NCBI RefSeq assembly: GCF_030272615.1
Contig: NC_081410.1
Span: 224,987,415-225,051,414, forward strand
Source: Cryptomeria japonica
Taxonomy: Eukaryota > Streptophyta > Pinopsida > Cupressales > Cupressaceae
Direction of reading: 5' to 3'
Length of the DNA: 64,000 bases
Made by a program: the position numbers and the translations under genes. Shown here in pieces: positions 24,001 through 36,889 of the stretch (its first letter is position 1; every line of letters begins with the position of its first letter). The notes under the pieces were generated by a model, which was not told the origin of the DNA, searched no databases, and worked only from the letters and a program-made list of their open reading frames with translations.

Positions 24001-25135
24001 GGACTCTTTGGTTTGGGTTAAAAGTGCTTCAGGCTCCTATTCGGTAAAAGAGGGGTACAATTCTTTGGTTCAGGCCCCTATGCCTTTTTGTTGCCTACTA
24101 AGCTTTTCTGGCATCTTGCTTGTCTTCCAAAAGCAGGGGCTTTTGCTTGGTTAGCAGTCCGAGATAGAATCCTTACTGGAATGCGATTGGATAGGCTCAG
24201 GATTAGAACAATTTTCCCTTGTGTTTTCTGTGGTTATTGTATGGAATTGGTGGATCACCTTTTCCTACTATGTCCTTTTGCCTCTGAATGTTGGTATTGG
24301 TTGTTTGGTATGTTAGGATGGTCTTTTGCTCTCTGTCCAAATCTACTTTCATAATTTATGTCCTGGCCCTTGTTGTTTCCCTCTTGTTCCTCCATCTCTA
24401 GTGATTTGGAATCTTTGGCTTGAAAGGAATTCAAGAATCTTCAAACATAAGTCTGCATCTTTGGTAGACATAATTGGTAAAATTCAAACCTTTATTAGTG
24501 AAGTGGTGCTTTCTTTCATTCATAAAAATTTAGATCATTTGAGGTCCTTTTCTCATTGGGATAATTGGGTTACTTGGCGATGGTCTTCACTTCATTTGAT
24601 GCCTTCTCATGGGGTTGTATCAGATGGATTTTCTTCGCTTCTTAAGCGCAAGATAGCTAAATGGAGCCCTCCTCCTTTCCCTTCATTCAAACTTCAGTTT
24701 GATGGGGCCTCTAAGGGCAATCCAGGGAGGTCTAGGATTGGGGTAATTATTTTTTATCACTCTTCAAAAATCATCAAAGTAGTTGGTAAATATATTGGTT
24801 TTGGCACTAATAACGTGGCTGAGTTTCAGGCTTTATCCTTTGGACTTGATCTTTTTCTTTCTCTAAACATTAAGGATATTGTTATTGAGGGTGATTCAAT
24901 GCTGGTCTTTCAGGTAGTTGCTAGCAAAAAGTGTCTCTCTTGGCACTTGCAGTATTTTTTGGAGCACATTCTCCTCCAACTTAATGGTTTTTCCACTTTC
25001 TCTATTTCTCACTGTTTTAGAGAGATTAATGTTTTCACGGATTTTCTTGCAAATAAGGCTATTGCTAAAGGGGCTGATTATATAGAACTTGCCCCTTCAA
25101 ACTTTCCTATCTCCTGTATGAAACTTCTCTCTTAA
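21080..25135 (+). pseudogene. LINE ORF2: endonuclease, RT and RNase H, frameshifted
   Basis: Exonuclease-endonuclease-phosphatase domain: GGLAVLW, FLIFGGDFNAI, SERLDHFLVS and SSDHFPI (21110-21610). RT: PEKAPGPNGF, FRPIALCTTLYKI, GFVPG, LKLDMLKAYDRVNW, GIRQGDPLSPFLF and active site FVDDTLLFG (the usual FADD has A to V). A zf-RVT region follows (LFWHLACLPKAGAFAWL; CVFCGYCMELVDHLFLLCPF). RNase H follows with FDGASKGNPG, AEFQALSFGL and EGDSMLV, holding the D-E-D residues. Two stops lie at 21842 (TAG) and 21857 (TAA). Frameshifts occur near 22592 (an A run), 23690, 24090 and 24340. The LINE clade with C-terminal RNase H is typical of plants. Not functional. Confidence 0.92.
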
Positions 25136-26091
25136 CAGTCCTTCCATTTGGAAACTTCCTTCATTCCCTTTTCTTGGTGTGGTTGTTCTTTCGTAAGTGC
25201 CTATAATGAGGGTGTTGGCCTTTGAGGCAAGATCATTGCTATTGACATTTATTGGGAGAATCTCCTTATTAAGGAAAGAGTTCATGATTTGAGGGAATTT
25301 TTCATCTTCTGTTATGAGGTCTCTTGTTGGACATTTTCTTTTATGATGACAAGATAATCATACAACGGTTATCTTCTTCTCTGTTATACTCTAGATAGGT
25401 CTGCAGGTATGGCATTCATTCTTTTTTGTTCTTTTTTCTATTTACACAATGCTTTGCATTATTTGGAGATTGTTTGGCAAAATTGGTGGTTGGTGGCTTT
25501 TTCTGAGGAATTGGAAAGTGCAGTTTATTTGGTGGTGCAGATGGCTCCTTATCATGTTGTTACTAATATGGCTTTTGCTTTGGACTATTTTATGGATTGG
25601 CCTTACCCTGTTTCTTGAGGGTTTTCTCCATCCTTCTCTACTTCTCATATGGATAGGCATATGTATGCTAACCATTTTTATGTTGACAGGATTGCTTTTT
25701 CTTGGTTCCCTTTTGGCTGTGTGTTTTGTTCTCTGTAGGGCCTTGGACTCATGTGGTGCATAGGCAGATTGGCTTTTTGGGGTGCTGGCACTGATTTTGT
25801 TTGAGATATGGTGGCTTCATTTTGGGATGTTCTTCCTCACTGGGTCCTACAAGCTTTTCAAAGCTTCCTTTATATCTAATGCGATTGATGTTGTAATCTG
25901 GGGTTGTATTCGGGTCACCTATGAACTATTGTAATGGGTAGATAAGCTTTTGTTTTCTTGAGCAATACTGAAGGGTTTTCTTACTGGTTCTTTCTCTTCA
26001 GTGCTCATTAAATCAGACAGCATGTAAAAAATATAAAGATTTAATATAATTTCAGTGGGTCATCCACTTTTATCAAAAAAAAATAAAAAAA
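25136..26091 (+). other. LINE 3' untranslated region and poly-A tail
   Basis: Non-coding, T-rich sequence after the RNase H stop, ending in an A-rich tail (26074-26091, two A runs separated by a T). The small overlapping ORFs at 25409-25763 are not coding. Confidence 0.7.
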
Positions 26092-27121
26092 TCCATAAAA
26101 CACAATTATATTAGATGTTAAGAAAATTAATATGAAATAAGTATAAGGATTGTAAATGTCAGCTTATGTAACAAAAAAGAATATATCACTTTGAATACTA
26201 AGACCATATTCTTACCACATAGTTAGTGGCAGAAGTGTTAGAAGGATGCACTCTCTACTTGTCTAAGATATAACCGAAAGAAACACGGTGACCCAGGATA
26301 ATTAGCTGTGCGAGCCTGATTATATATTCTTAAAGTAAAGAAAATCTCGAAGATTTCAGTTGAACATTGTATACTGTGGATCGGATATGTTTTTGGGAAG
26401 GTCATCTAACAGGTATGTTGCTCTTCTTCCATTAGTTTTTCTGTGGAATTACTGTACCAGTTTTGCATGGGCCCAAAGTTTGGTTCAAAGATCCCAAAAT
26501 AGTTGTGGCGTACGCCAAGTATGAAATTCTGTGCTTGTACAGTATTCTACGGCTTCTATAGATAGGAGTATATTTCTGAAGGTTTGATACTCCTTCCGGG
26601 TATGATGTTTTATACTTTATAATATCATGCAATAGAAAAAAGGGAGGGCGAATCCTTTTGTTGGAACATACAAGTTTCTGAACTGTTTGCGCAATCAAGT
26701 TAATTGAAATTGGGAAGCCATGGGCCACGTGCAATGTTCTAGATATGCACTATCTATAGCTTATATTTTTCAGCTATATTTTTGGTAAAGATAAATGACA
26801 ATTCGGGGAGAACTGTATCCTATACATACATTTTTCAGACAGCAACAGTGAGAATATGGCAGTATTTCTTATTTTGCTGGGATATTTTACTGTTCGTGGT
26901 GGACTTCTTACCATTTCCGATACGGCTATACAGTCCTTAGGATGCACCAAACATCAATTGTTATTGTTTTGTATTTATAATGTATGAAGGGTATTGATAT
27001 CTTGGTGCATCTTAAGCGCTGGATAGCCATTTCCGTTTTTGTCAGGCGTTGAATTCGAGGAGTACTTGCATGTTTTTTAATTTTGAAAAAAAACACATTT
27101 TCTTTTTTGTTATTTCTTATT
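26092..27121. other. No recognisable feature
   Basis: AT-rich unique-looking sequence. Only a short minus-strand ORF (26432-26734) without motif. No terminal repeats found. Confidence 0.4.
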
Positions 27122-27348
27122 TCACTTTGATCCTTTGCAGATCACATTATCTGAGGACTCCTCCAAAGTAACACTATCTCTGACATTGTTATGCATCCCA
27201 TTATTATCGTGCTCTGCAATACTCTGTTGTTTGTCAACAGATAGTGAATCTTCTGATGTGATAGCTTGATCCGCATTAATATGACATGTTTCTGCATTTT
27301 GATGCACGCCCCTTGCCACTTTTAGGAACTGTGCTTGATATTTCTAAC
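27122..27348 (-). pseudogene. Exon-like fragment of an unknown gene, minus strand
   Basis: Read on the minus strand, a candidate splice acceptor (pyrimidine-rich 'ccattttgttag') precedes an open frame KYQAQFLKVARGVHQNAETC that continues for about 70 residues of hydrophilic, acidic, low-complexity protein to a TGA stop. Codon composition differs from the surrounding AT-rich noise. The 5' portion of this block is also duplicated in tandem (27444-27589). No upstream exons are seen, so it may be a captured or stranded terminal exon. Function unknown. Confidence 0.3.
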
Positions 27349-27589
27349 AAAATGGAAACTGTTAAAAAAGGACATTTGGCAAACAATCTATCTATAAATT
27401 GTTATTGTTGATAAGTTAAAATATGACTGTATACATTGCCAAAATATGACATGTTTCTGCATTTTGATGCACGCCCCTTGCCACTTTTAGAAACTGTGCT
27501 TGATATTTCTAACAAAATGGAAACTGTTAAGAAAGGACATTTGGCAAACAATCTATCTATAAATTGTTATTGTTGATAAGTTAAAATTT
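27279..27589. repeat. 165-bp tandem duplication
   Basis: Units start ATATGACATGTTTCTGCATT at 27279 and 27444 and are nearly identical over about 145 bp, with three or so mismatches. The duplication includes the splice-acceptor side of the exon-like fragment. Confidence 0.9.
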
Positions 27590-28215
27590 GGGTAAAACAC
27601 AAATTCAAGCAAATATAGATTATCATCAAACAAAATCCAAAAAACTCACTAAATTGATCTATTTTATAGAAGTTCAAGGCTACTATCAAAGACTCAAAAG
27701 ATTCAATATCATCTCTAACAATGAAAACAAATATATCAATCAATAGAAAGAATCATAGATAAATTAAAAACCCACTAGCTTATTATTGATTCATTCCTAG
27801 TTGTACTTTGTTGGCTATGGCAATTGGGTGCAGGTTTTCTGCGTTAGTCAGACTCACAAGAATCAAGATATTTCAGGTGTTAGTCTGCACCAATAACCAC
27901 TAAAGAAAAAAATTCAATTTTAAATCCATATGATAGTTGAGACAATATCCACACTAACATTCTAGAATGGGTGACTAAAAATTGAATTTTGGGTAGGTAG
28001 TACATCTGGGCATAGAAAAAACCAAGCAAAGGATAACAATAATTCAGAGCTGAACTAAATGTATAAAATAATCATTGAGAGCCTATATGGTACTTATATG
28101 AAAAGTGGCAGTTGTAATCGCACTAAATAAAAAGTGCCATCATCATATTTTGCTAGGGGGTATCAATTGATTTAGTGAATTAGGGGGTCTTCTTGTGGTT
28201 GCACTTGTTTCCTCT
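27590..28215. other. No recognisable feature
   Basis: A-rich sequence without ORFs, repeats or RNA-gene motifs that I can support. Confidence 0.4.
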
Positions 28216-28810
28216 TGTAAAGGGGAAAATTAGGTGACTTGGCAATTTGCAACAATGAAGAAGAAATCACCAAATCACCTATTTTCGCTTTGGGGGAGGG
28301 GGGATGCCTTCACATTCAAAAGAGGTGGTAAATCTACTAGATCTAGTCACTAATCAGATTAAGACTGAATACTAAGTAGATTGATTGAAATGGAATGTGT
28401 TTGACCCTCTTTTGTAAGTTGACTAGTTGAATTAAGATTTAAGTGCTGGAAGTGAAGACAAATATGAGAAAACAATGAGCTACAGATTTGGGATTTCGTC
28501 GTGCACCTGGATCTGAGGAATTTGAGATGATTCGGAGCTGCTATGTGAAATCTGCCAAAAGTAGAAGGGACCGTGTGTCTGGACCAGGTCACCCACCCTC
28601 TTGGTCCTCCGAACTTTCTGCGCGTTGAAAAGGGTTTTTCCGTCTTTGCAAATAAAGCTTAATTCCAGAGGTACAACTGCGCACTTGCTTCCTGTACACA
28701 GAAGGAAAGGGAAATGTGTTGGGAATAGGGGTTTGCCTTTAGGTCAAACCCCAGTTTTGGAATTAACCAAGTGGTTGAAATAATGTAATTGAAATGACTG
28801 AAAGTAGAAA
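28216..28810 (-). mobile_element. Gag-only family 3' LTR, distal half, minus strand
   Basis: TGTAAAGGGGAAAATT at 28216 is the reverse complement of the family LTR end. The block 28717-28800 ('gggtttgcctttaggtcaaac', then 'ttggaattaaccaag') matches LTR positions 6840-6910 in reverse. A diverged GGACC/GGTCC hairpin lies near 28568-28606. The LTR is cut at 28811 by copia 2 and continues at 39625. The total LTR length, about 1.16 kb, agrees with 1,260 bp for the intact member. Confidence 0.8.
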
Positions 28811-28815
28811 TCCTC
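28811..28815. other. Target-site duplication of copia 2, left copy
   Basis: TCCTC is repeated exactly at 39620-39624. Confidence 0.9.
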
Positions 28816-30162
28816 TGTTGGCATTTGCATGAAGATTGCATTAATGATATGTTATGCTGTCATTGATGTCAATTAACCGGTAATGATATTGTTGATATTG
28901 TTGTAATATTGTTACTGTAACCGGTAGGACGAATTTGTGGAGTGAACCGGTAACCGGTGTAAACCTTATCTATTGATGTAACCGGTAAACCCTACCCGTT
29001 GTTTGTGATAAACCCTAACCGATTAAGTTTGGTGAATTGGTTATATTGGTTTATGATCTGATGATGAGCGGTAATGATTATGACATGTATGATTATTGTA
29101 TGAAGATAGTTTGAAGAGATTTTGACGAGTTGTTGTCACGGTTTTTGTCTAGGGAATGAGCAAATGTATTGCATCTAATGCAAAGCACGTGATGAGTTAC
29201 TAAGTTCAATGAAGCGGCGATCAAGGTTTTCTTGATTGATGTGTAGAGATTGCTATGTAATACAACGGTCATACTTGAATCGATTTGTTTATAATCTCTA
29301 TGAGAATTAGGTTTTTGTTGTGTTATTGACTTGATTGATTTGTTTATAAGATCGATGAAGTTGTTTAGTTTAATGAGTTGGCAAAGAGTTGGCACAGATC
29401 AGTTGAGTGTGTGGTTGCCGAATTGGATGATGTATCTGCAGTTTGAGTAAAGGTAGATAGGAGCATGAAATGGATTTGATCAAGCAAGTGTAGTGCTATT
29501 TAGACAGATCAGCAAACTCTTGTTGTTTTTCTAACAATTACAGTAGAATTGAAACCCCCTAACCGGGTAAGCTCTAACAAGCTTGGTGTTATTCAAATCC
29601 TCTAACAAGGTGATCCATTAGAGTGGATTTTCAAATCCTCTACCAAGGTTACTCCTTATAGGGTATTGCTTCTAACAAGGCATTTGTAGTCAATCCCTTA
29701 ACCAGGTGATTCCTAACAAGATCAGTTCTTAACAAGACTTTTTGTAAAGCTTTAACAGACTAGGCTCCTAACGGGGCAAATTTTAGAAGAGTTCAAATAG
29801 TTATCTTGTGAGTCTCATCTCACTGTGGTTTTTACCTATTTTGGTTTCCAAGTCAAAAAATATTTGTGTCAAGTGGTGAATGTTTTTGTGGTTGATTTAC
29901 TTAACTACTTAACTATTTTGATAAGTCATGATAACCAGAAGCATTGAGAAATGAAGAAGTTGTTTACTGTTAATTTGTTGTAACAGTCAACCGATTTATC
30001 TTATGAGTTTTTATCTTGACAGAGGTATTACATTGTTAGTTCTAAGTTTACTTTGAGAGATTGATTATTGAGATTGGTGAAGTTTGTATCAGTTTTTCTA
30101 TCTACTGATTCACCCCCCCTCTCAATAGTTGACCGGATACTTATTCTTTCATCATACCATCA
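28816..30162 (+). repeat. Copia 2 5' LTR
   Basis: 1,347 bp, TGTTGGCATTTGC to CATACCATCA, matching 38249-39619 apart from small indels. The 3' copy has extra 'ttatgttttcatgg' and 'gatcaaggggc' segments. Apparent minus-strand ORFs (29093-29395) are shadows of the repeat. Confidence 0.93.
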
Positions 30163-30164
30163 AT

Positions 30165-30176
30165 TGGTATCAGAGC
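30165..30176 (+). other. Copia 2 primer-binding site
   Basis: TGGTATCAGAGC is the canonical complement of the 3' end of initiator-methionine tRNA, two bases after the 5' LTR. Confidence 0.9.
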
Positions 30177-30223
30177 AAACCGGGTTTTCTAAGGTCTAAG
30201 CCTAACAACTTGAGGTAAAGATC

Positions 30224-33200
30224 TTGCAGATCATGATGAAGAAGGAAGCTTCAAAGTTTAATAGAGAGAACTATAGGATATGGAGTGACAGAATGAAAAT
30301 TTATATCAAGAGTTTGGGAAACCAATATTGGGAACATTTCGATACTAAGTATGTTGCACCTACTGGGATGTTGACTGATGATCAGAAGAAAGAGCAACAA
30401 GAAAATCATCAATCATTGGAGGCTATTATCAGTTCTTTGTCTGATGCAGAGTATGTAGATGTTCATGGTCTTGAAACTGCATATGAGGTATGGAAAAAAC
30501 TTGAAGAGATTTATAGCGGTGATGAACATGTTAAGATGGCTAAAGAAGAGAGTCTAAGAGGAAAATTTGATGACATGCGGATGGCTGAAGGTGAAAATAT
30601 CTAGCAGTATGGTCAAAGGATAAAAGAGATAGTCGGTGAAATTAAGAGTGTAGGAGGTAAAGTGGAAGATTCCACAGTAATCAGTAAGGTACCGAGAACC
30701 CTGCTACCGGTTTACGCTATCCGAGTTGTAGCTATTTGGGAGCTGAAGTCCATTGACAAAACTAAGGTAACTCTTGACTCCATCATTGGCAAGCTTACTG
30801 CTTTTGAATTAAATGGTTATGGTGGTAGCGTACAAAAATCTAAATCTGAGTCTGCATTTAGAGCTTCTATTTCTAACCCATCTGTGAGGAAAAGTAGAGA
30901 TGCCAGTCACAGTTATAAATCCAGATCCAGCAAAGAAGTTGATGATGAAGACAGTTTAGTTGAGCTTGAAGCATTGTTGGCCAAGCGGTTGCCTAGAGGT
31001 ACAGGTAAATATAGAGGCCAATTACCTTTGAAATGTTTTGCATGCAACAAGATTGGACACATTGCTACTAATTGTCCTAATGGTGATAATGAGCACAAAC
31101 AAGAGATTCAAGAAGTACAAGGGTAAAGGCAAAAGAGATTGTCTTATTGCTGTTAATGGTGGTATCATTGATGAGGAATCTGATGGTGATGCTAATGAAG
31201 ACATTGTGTTTGTAGCCATTAAAGAAGAGATGTCAGACTAGAAGGCATTAGTATCCAGGATGGATAACTCTGATGATTGGATCATTGATAGTGGTTGTTC
31301 ACATCACATGACCGGTGATCGGAGCAAATTTTTTTTTCTGAAGGAAATTGATGGTGGAGTTGTAAGATTTGGTAATGACTCACCCTGCAAGGTTAAAGGT
31401 AAGGGAACTATTTCTCTTAATGGAAAGAGCAGTGCAGATGATGTCTACTGGGCTGAAGGTCTAAAGCACAATCTTTTGAGTGTGGCACAACTCAATGACA
31501 AAGGATACCCATTAGAGTTTAAAAATGGTAGGTGCAAAATCTATGACAGCAAAGGTGAACTGATTGCAACCGGGAAGCAAACTAAAGGTAACTTGTTTCA
31601 CCTTAATCCTAAAGTCAGCAGCTGTTTAATTGCAAAGATAGACGATAGTTGGCTTTGGCATAGGAGATTTTGTCATATAAACTTTGATAACATTGTTAAA
31701 GAGAGTAAGTCCAAGACAGTGAGAGGTTTGCTTCAGTTAGACAAACCGGTTAATGCTCTGTGTAAAGAATGTCAGTTGGGAAAGATGACATCCTCAACTT
31801 TCAAGAGCAAATCCTTTTAAGCAGAACATTTGTTAGATTTGGTTCATACGGATCTTTGTGGACCAATAGGAACAAAAAGTATTCAAGGTGACAGATATTT
31901 TATGATCTTCACTGATGATTGCTCAAGGATGATGTGGGTCACATTCTTGAAGGATAAGACTGAAGCTTTTGGTAAGTTCAAGGCATTCAGGGCCTTAGTT
32001 GAGAAAGAGAGCGGTAAGAAGATAAAGTGTCTGAGGACAGATCAGGGCGGTGAATTTACTTCTGAGGAATTCACTAGGTATTGTGAAGAAAATGGTATCA
32101 AATGACAACTTTCTGCATCAAGGACACTACAACAGAATGGTATTGCAGAGAGAAAAAACTGGTTAGTTGTTGAAGCTGCTAGGACGATGTTGATACAAGG
32201 AGGTGTAGCGAAAACTTTTTGGAGAGAAGCTGTCAGCACAGCTGTCTACACTATGAATCGGATTCTGGTAAAGAGAGGTAAGGAAAAGACTCTTATGAAT
32301 ATTGGTATGGAAGATCACCTGATGTTAGTTATTTCAGAATATTTTGAATCAAATGTTTTATTAAGAGAGGTGATTATATTAGCAAATTTGAGGCTAAAAG
32401 TGATGAAGGTATATTTCTTGGCTATTCCACCAAGAGTAAGGCCTACAAGTGTTTTAACAACTGGACACAAAGAATTATTGAGAGTGCTGATGTTCGAGTG
32501 GATGAAAATCCTAAAGTCTCAGAGGAAATTAGTTCAGAGAAAAAGGATGAAGATCCTTGCATTTTATTTTTGGAACCAAAAACTGTGAAATCTGAAACCG
32601 GCAAAGAAAATATTGATGTACCAGTTCAACTGGAACATATAAATTTAGAAGAAGATGATGATAATGAAGAAGCTGATTCGAAGATAATGATCATGTTATT
32701 CCAAGATATGTGAGACTGAATCACAATCCTAAACAGATTATTGGAGATAAGGATGCTGGAGTACTAACCAGAAGAAGAATCAGAGAGAATTCTTGCATGA
32801 TCTCCACTATTGAACCAAGAACTGCTAAGGAAGCATTTGGTGACGATCATTGGGTTAAAGCTATGGAGGAGGAATTAGATCAAATTGAGAAGAACAACAC
32901 ATGGACCCTAGTACCCCGACCAGTAAATAAAAATGTGATAGGTACTAAGTGGGTATTTAGGAACAAGTTGAATGAAGATGGTGTTGTAGTTCGCAACAAA
33001 GCTAGGTTGGTTTGCAAAGGTTATGCACAAGAGGAAGGAGAAGACTATGATGAGACTTTTGCACCAGTGGCAAGACTGGAAGGTGTCAGAACTTTACTTG
33101 CATTTGCAGCACACAAGAAATTCAAGATATACCAGATGGATGTTAAGTCTGCATTTTTGAATGGGATACTAGAAGAAGAAGTATACATTGAGCAGCCAGA

Positions 33201-34343
33201 TGGTTATGCTTTGACTGATAAGAAAGACATGGTATGCAGATTGCATAAAGCTTTATATGGATTAAAGCAGGCACTGAGAGCATGGTATGAAAGGCTTTAT
33301 ACACATCCTGATGAAGATAGGCTTTCTAAGAACCAGTGATGATAGTAACATATATCTCAAATCTGAAGGAGATAAAATACTAGTCAACGAAGTATTTGTT
33401 GATGATATCATATTTGGAGGTAATGATGACATGAGCAATAGCTTTGTAGATGAAAAATGAGTTTGAAATGTCTTTAGTGGGGGAAATAAATTTTTTCATA
33501 GGCTTGCAAATACAACAAATGAAGAATTGTATTTTTGTCACACAGTCTAAGTATGTGAAAGAGGTCTTGAAGACATTTGGCATGAGTGACTGTAAACCAG
33601 TTGGGACACCTATGGTTATAGGTTGTAAGTTGTCTAAGGAAGATGAGTCCAAATCTGTTGATGAGAAGGAATACAGGTCAATGATTGGAAAATTGCACTA
33701 TGTTGTTCACAGTAGACCGGACATAGCTCATGTAGTTGGCATAGTTGCTAGATTCCAGAAGAATCTTAAGGAAACACATCTAATAGCAACCGAAATAATT
33801 TTTAGATATCTGAAAGGTACTATTGATTATGGGTTATGGTATCCATATGGCGGAAATTTTGACTTGAAGGTGTACACAGATGCAAATTGGGCAGGAAATG
33901 TTGATGACTGGAAAAGCTCAACTGGTGGAGCATTTTTTCTTGGAGGAAGACTTGTTTCATGGAGTAGTAAGAAGCAGAGCTGTACTTCACAATCTACTGC
34001 TGAAGCTGAGTATGTTGCAGCTTACATGAATTGTACACAGGCTATATGGATGAGGCACATTTTGGAAGGTTTTAAGATGAAGATTTCAGAACCTATAAAG
34101 ATTTTATGTGATAATACAAGTGCCATAAATATTTCCAAGAACCCTGTTTTGCACGCACGAACCAAGCATATTGAATTGAAGTATCATTTCTTGAGGGAAA
34201 AAGTACAGAGTAAAGATGTGATCTTGGAGCATGTTTCTACCAAGGAGAAGCTTGCAGATATTTTTACTAAACCTTTGCCTAAGACTACTTTTGAGTATCT
34301 TAGAAGTCAGTTAGGGGTTGTCCCTCTTCATGAAGTTAGTTAA
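30224..34343 (+). pseudogene. Ty1/copia gag-pol polyprotein of copia 2, heavily decayed
   Basis: Gag starts at 30224 (FNRENYRIWSDRMKIYIKS) with a stop at 30602. The zinc knuckle CFACNKIGHIATNC lies near 31035, and a frameshift follows near 31100. Protease is WIIDSGCSHHMTGD (31278), then the pre-integrase motif LWHRRFCHINFDN, a stop at 31818, integrase [10 protein letters not shown] and a stop at 32103. Frameshifts occur near 32290, 32490 and 32700. RT holds [28 protein letters not shown] and FVDDIIFGG near 33398, with further frame changes at 33320-33450. RNase H (33450-34343) holds DANWAGNVDDWKSS, QSTAEAEYVAA and DNTSAINISKNP and is the best-preserved part. At least four stops and five frameshifts make it non-functional. 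Confidence 0.93.
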
Positions 34344-34486
34344 GTATGATGTAGATTACATCAGTCCCGGAGCTACTTGCAAAATTTTACAGAAGGATTG
34401 GTGTAGAAGTAGATTTATTCCACAGGGGGAGCATCAAGTTGTAGATTGTTGATGATGCACAGTGAAATTTGACATTACATGTTTTA
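34344..34486 (+). other. Copia 2 3' untranslated region, first part
   Basis: Short non-coding tail with a G-rich run 'ccacagggggagcatc' near 34420. It continues after the solo LTR at 38065. Confidence 0.7.
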
Positions 34487-34491
34487 CTTTC
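34487..34491. other. Target-site duplication of the solo LTR, left copy
   Basis: CTTTC is repeated at 38060-38064. Confidence 0.88.
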
Positions 34492-34589
34492 TGTAATAAC
34501 CCACCAAAATTGATCCAACAAAAATTGAGTATTATTTTTTTTATTTTATTTTATTTTTATTTATGTTTTATTCAATTGCATACTCTGGG

Positions 34590-34750
34590 CATCCATTCAA
34601 TTAGGAATAGGCATTCATCCATTCGGGATGAGCTTCTAACCATACAGGTTAGGCAAATTGTCCATACGGGACGTAAAATTCCATCTATCCAATACGGGAT
34701 AGGCATCTACCCATACAGGGTAGGCATCCATCCAAACGGGATAGGAGATG
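34590..34750. repeat. Degenerate tandem repeats in the solo LTR
   Basis: Units of about 25 bp with the theme 'ATCCATCCAATACGGGATAGGC' (shortened: atcca..acgGGAtaGGc) recur six to seven times with indels. Confidence 0.65.
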
Positions 34751-36287
34751 CTCTGGCCAGAGACTTAGACTCATCGGGACCATTCGGGTCCTGAGCCACT
34801 CACTAAGTACTACACTCTTCTAACAAGAATGCACAGAGGTCGCCGTCCTTAGGAGTAATTAAAAATAATACAAGCTTGAATTCCGCCTCGGAATTTGGCT
34901 TAAAGCCTCGGGAAGTCAAGCGAATCCATACGGGATTCCTTCCGAGTATGCATTGAATTAAGTTTGATTATCTTATCTTTCAATTAGGATTCTTACTCAA
35001 CCAAGCCTAGACCCCACCCACGAACGCCTGAGTACGAGGGACAACTCCGTCCCAAGACTGCCTACATACCCTCTTCGGCACGGGATCAAGGCGTAAAGTA
35101 TGTAGTTCTATTTTCTATTCTATGGTTTGATGTAAACTGATTTGTGGGTACGCAACCCTTTCTAGGGTCAGTGTCCCAGACAGTTTCTCTGCGGTTGCTA
35201 CCCACGATGGTAGCACTTAAGCGAAGGCTCAAGATGGCCTATTGCTTGTGGCCTAAAAAAGAAAATAACTAGATCCTAATACTTATCATGAACGTCACCC
35301 AATTGCAAAACGCCAATATCCCTTCAAAGAAATCAATTTCATGAGAGTTTTTGACTTGACCATCCCTAAGAGGGGTTTACTATGGTTTATCTCAACGGAT
35401 GTGAAATTCATTTAAAAGTTATCTTATTAAATTATCGATCCAAGGGGGATTACCCGCCCCTCGGATTTTAACTTCCAAATGTCCCTTATTACTCCCCGAC
35501 GATTTATAGGGACGATGCCACAGACGTCGTTAATGCAGCTTTATTAGGCGTTAAGTGCAGTAGTTCAACACGACGGCATTACCCGTAAGCGTGACCCAGA
35601 GGCACCATATATACCGAACGCTGCTAGTTTTGGTTTTCCAACTTCCTTTGTTTAGTTTTCTAACTACGAATAACAAAAAAAGAAAGCGTAAATAATTGAA
35701 GTAACTACTTGAAGTGTAAATTGCATAATAATGACCATCACGAAACTTGCATAATAGTAATTGCATGTAGATAATGAATGCGGAATAAAAGCAAGGTAAA
35801 ATAATATCATTGCACCCAAAATGAAGAAGTGTTTACTCTTATTGTAAGAACGATTAAATATAGAGTTACTAGCAATTAGTTTACACTTTTGGGATTAATC
35901 ATAAGACTTAAAGATTTAAGTAAGCTCAAGTTTATCACCCAAGAATAAATTAGATCCTCAATGGATTGGGAGGTCCATTTTTTTTTCATTAATACACCAT
36001 ACGATAATCTCTATTGATTATTAAAAACTATTAATAATGATTATCAATAATTTATTAATAATTATTAGCAATTACATTAATAATAATTATTAATAAGTTA
36101 TTAATAATCATTGTTAATTAATTTAAAACTTATTAAAAAAAATATCTAAAGTTTATCAATTATTACCAACTATTAACAATTAAATTCCAAAGAAAAAAGG
36201 GGATTTAAAATATGCAAGTCGTGGTATTGCGTGCCCAGCGCATTTAGTGGGAGGGGGACCCCACGGTTCCCCCCACTACCCTGTGGC

Positions 36288-36349
36288 CACTGCCGTAGCA
36301 GTGACCGCAGGTTAGTGGAGGGTACCGTAACGGTACCGCTCCCCACCTG
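36288..36349. repeat. GC-rich hairpin cluster in the solo LTR
   Basis: CACTGC-cgta-GCAGTG (36288-36303) is followed by GGTACCGT-a-ACGGTACC (36321-36337). The latter lies inside outer arms GCAGGT/ACCTGC (about 36307-36350). It is a GC island in AT-rich DNA. Confidence 0.7.
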
Positions 36350-36889
36350 CAGAGTTATTAACTCCGCCTGTGGCCGAAGTCCCATGCAACGTACCGCGTG
36401 GTGATTACAATCTCTCATGCGATGGGTTTTTTTTTTAAAACGCTTCGTATATATATATATGTATATATATATACGGTTTTATTTATTTTATTTTATCTTA
36501 TTATTATTTTTTCTCTTTTCCAGGTTAATTTAAATAGATAGAGAGTAGATTTAAACTTTAAGGATAAAATAAATTAAAATATTAAGTAGCAATGGGGTTC
36601 ATTTTCAGGAATAATTAACCCAGAGGGATAAACAATCCAGGGAGAATAACTAGATCCCAGCATAGTGCAGAGGATTGAAAACCAGATGTGTAACTAAGGG
36701 TAATTCATATTTTGCTTCCACACAGAGATTAAAATATCCCAGAGAGTAAATCGTTTCCAGCCATGAAAGGTAGATGGATTTATGTAGGCTTATGATTGTA
36801 TTTCGTTAGTCTGATTTCAATCTTAAATTTACAGGGATAAATTTATTCCTACAGGAGGATTTTCTTCATTCAAAACAAGATTTTATTCA

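Larger units (their letters stand above)
21080..26091 (+). mobile_element. 5'-truncated L1-type LINE
   Basis: The order is endonuclease (C-terminal half), reverse transcriptase, zinc-binding region and RNase H, then about 950 bp of 3' untranslated sequence and an A-rich tail at 26074-26091. ORF1 and the first part of the endonuclease are missing, as is usual after incomplete reverse transcription. I did not find a clear target duplication. Confidence 0.88.

Noticed and set aside
29093-29395. Minus-strand 100-codon ORF, with similar ORFs at 38526-38838
   Set aside because: Occurs in both copia 2 LTRs; a repeat shadow rather than a gene.
36448-36475. Possible TATA promoter
   Set aside because: It is a (TA)n microsatellite and gives no specific promoter evidence.
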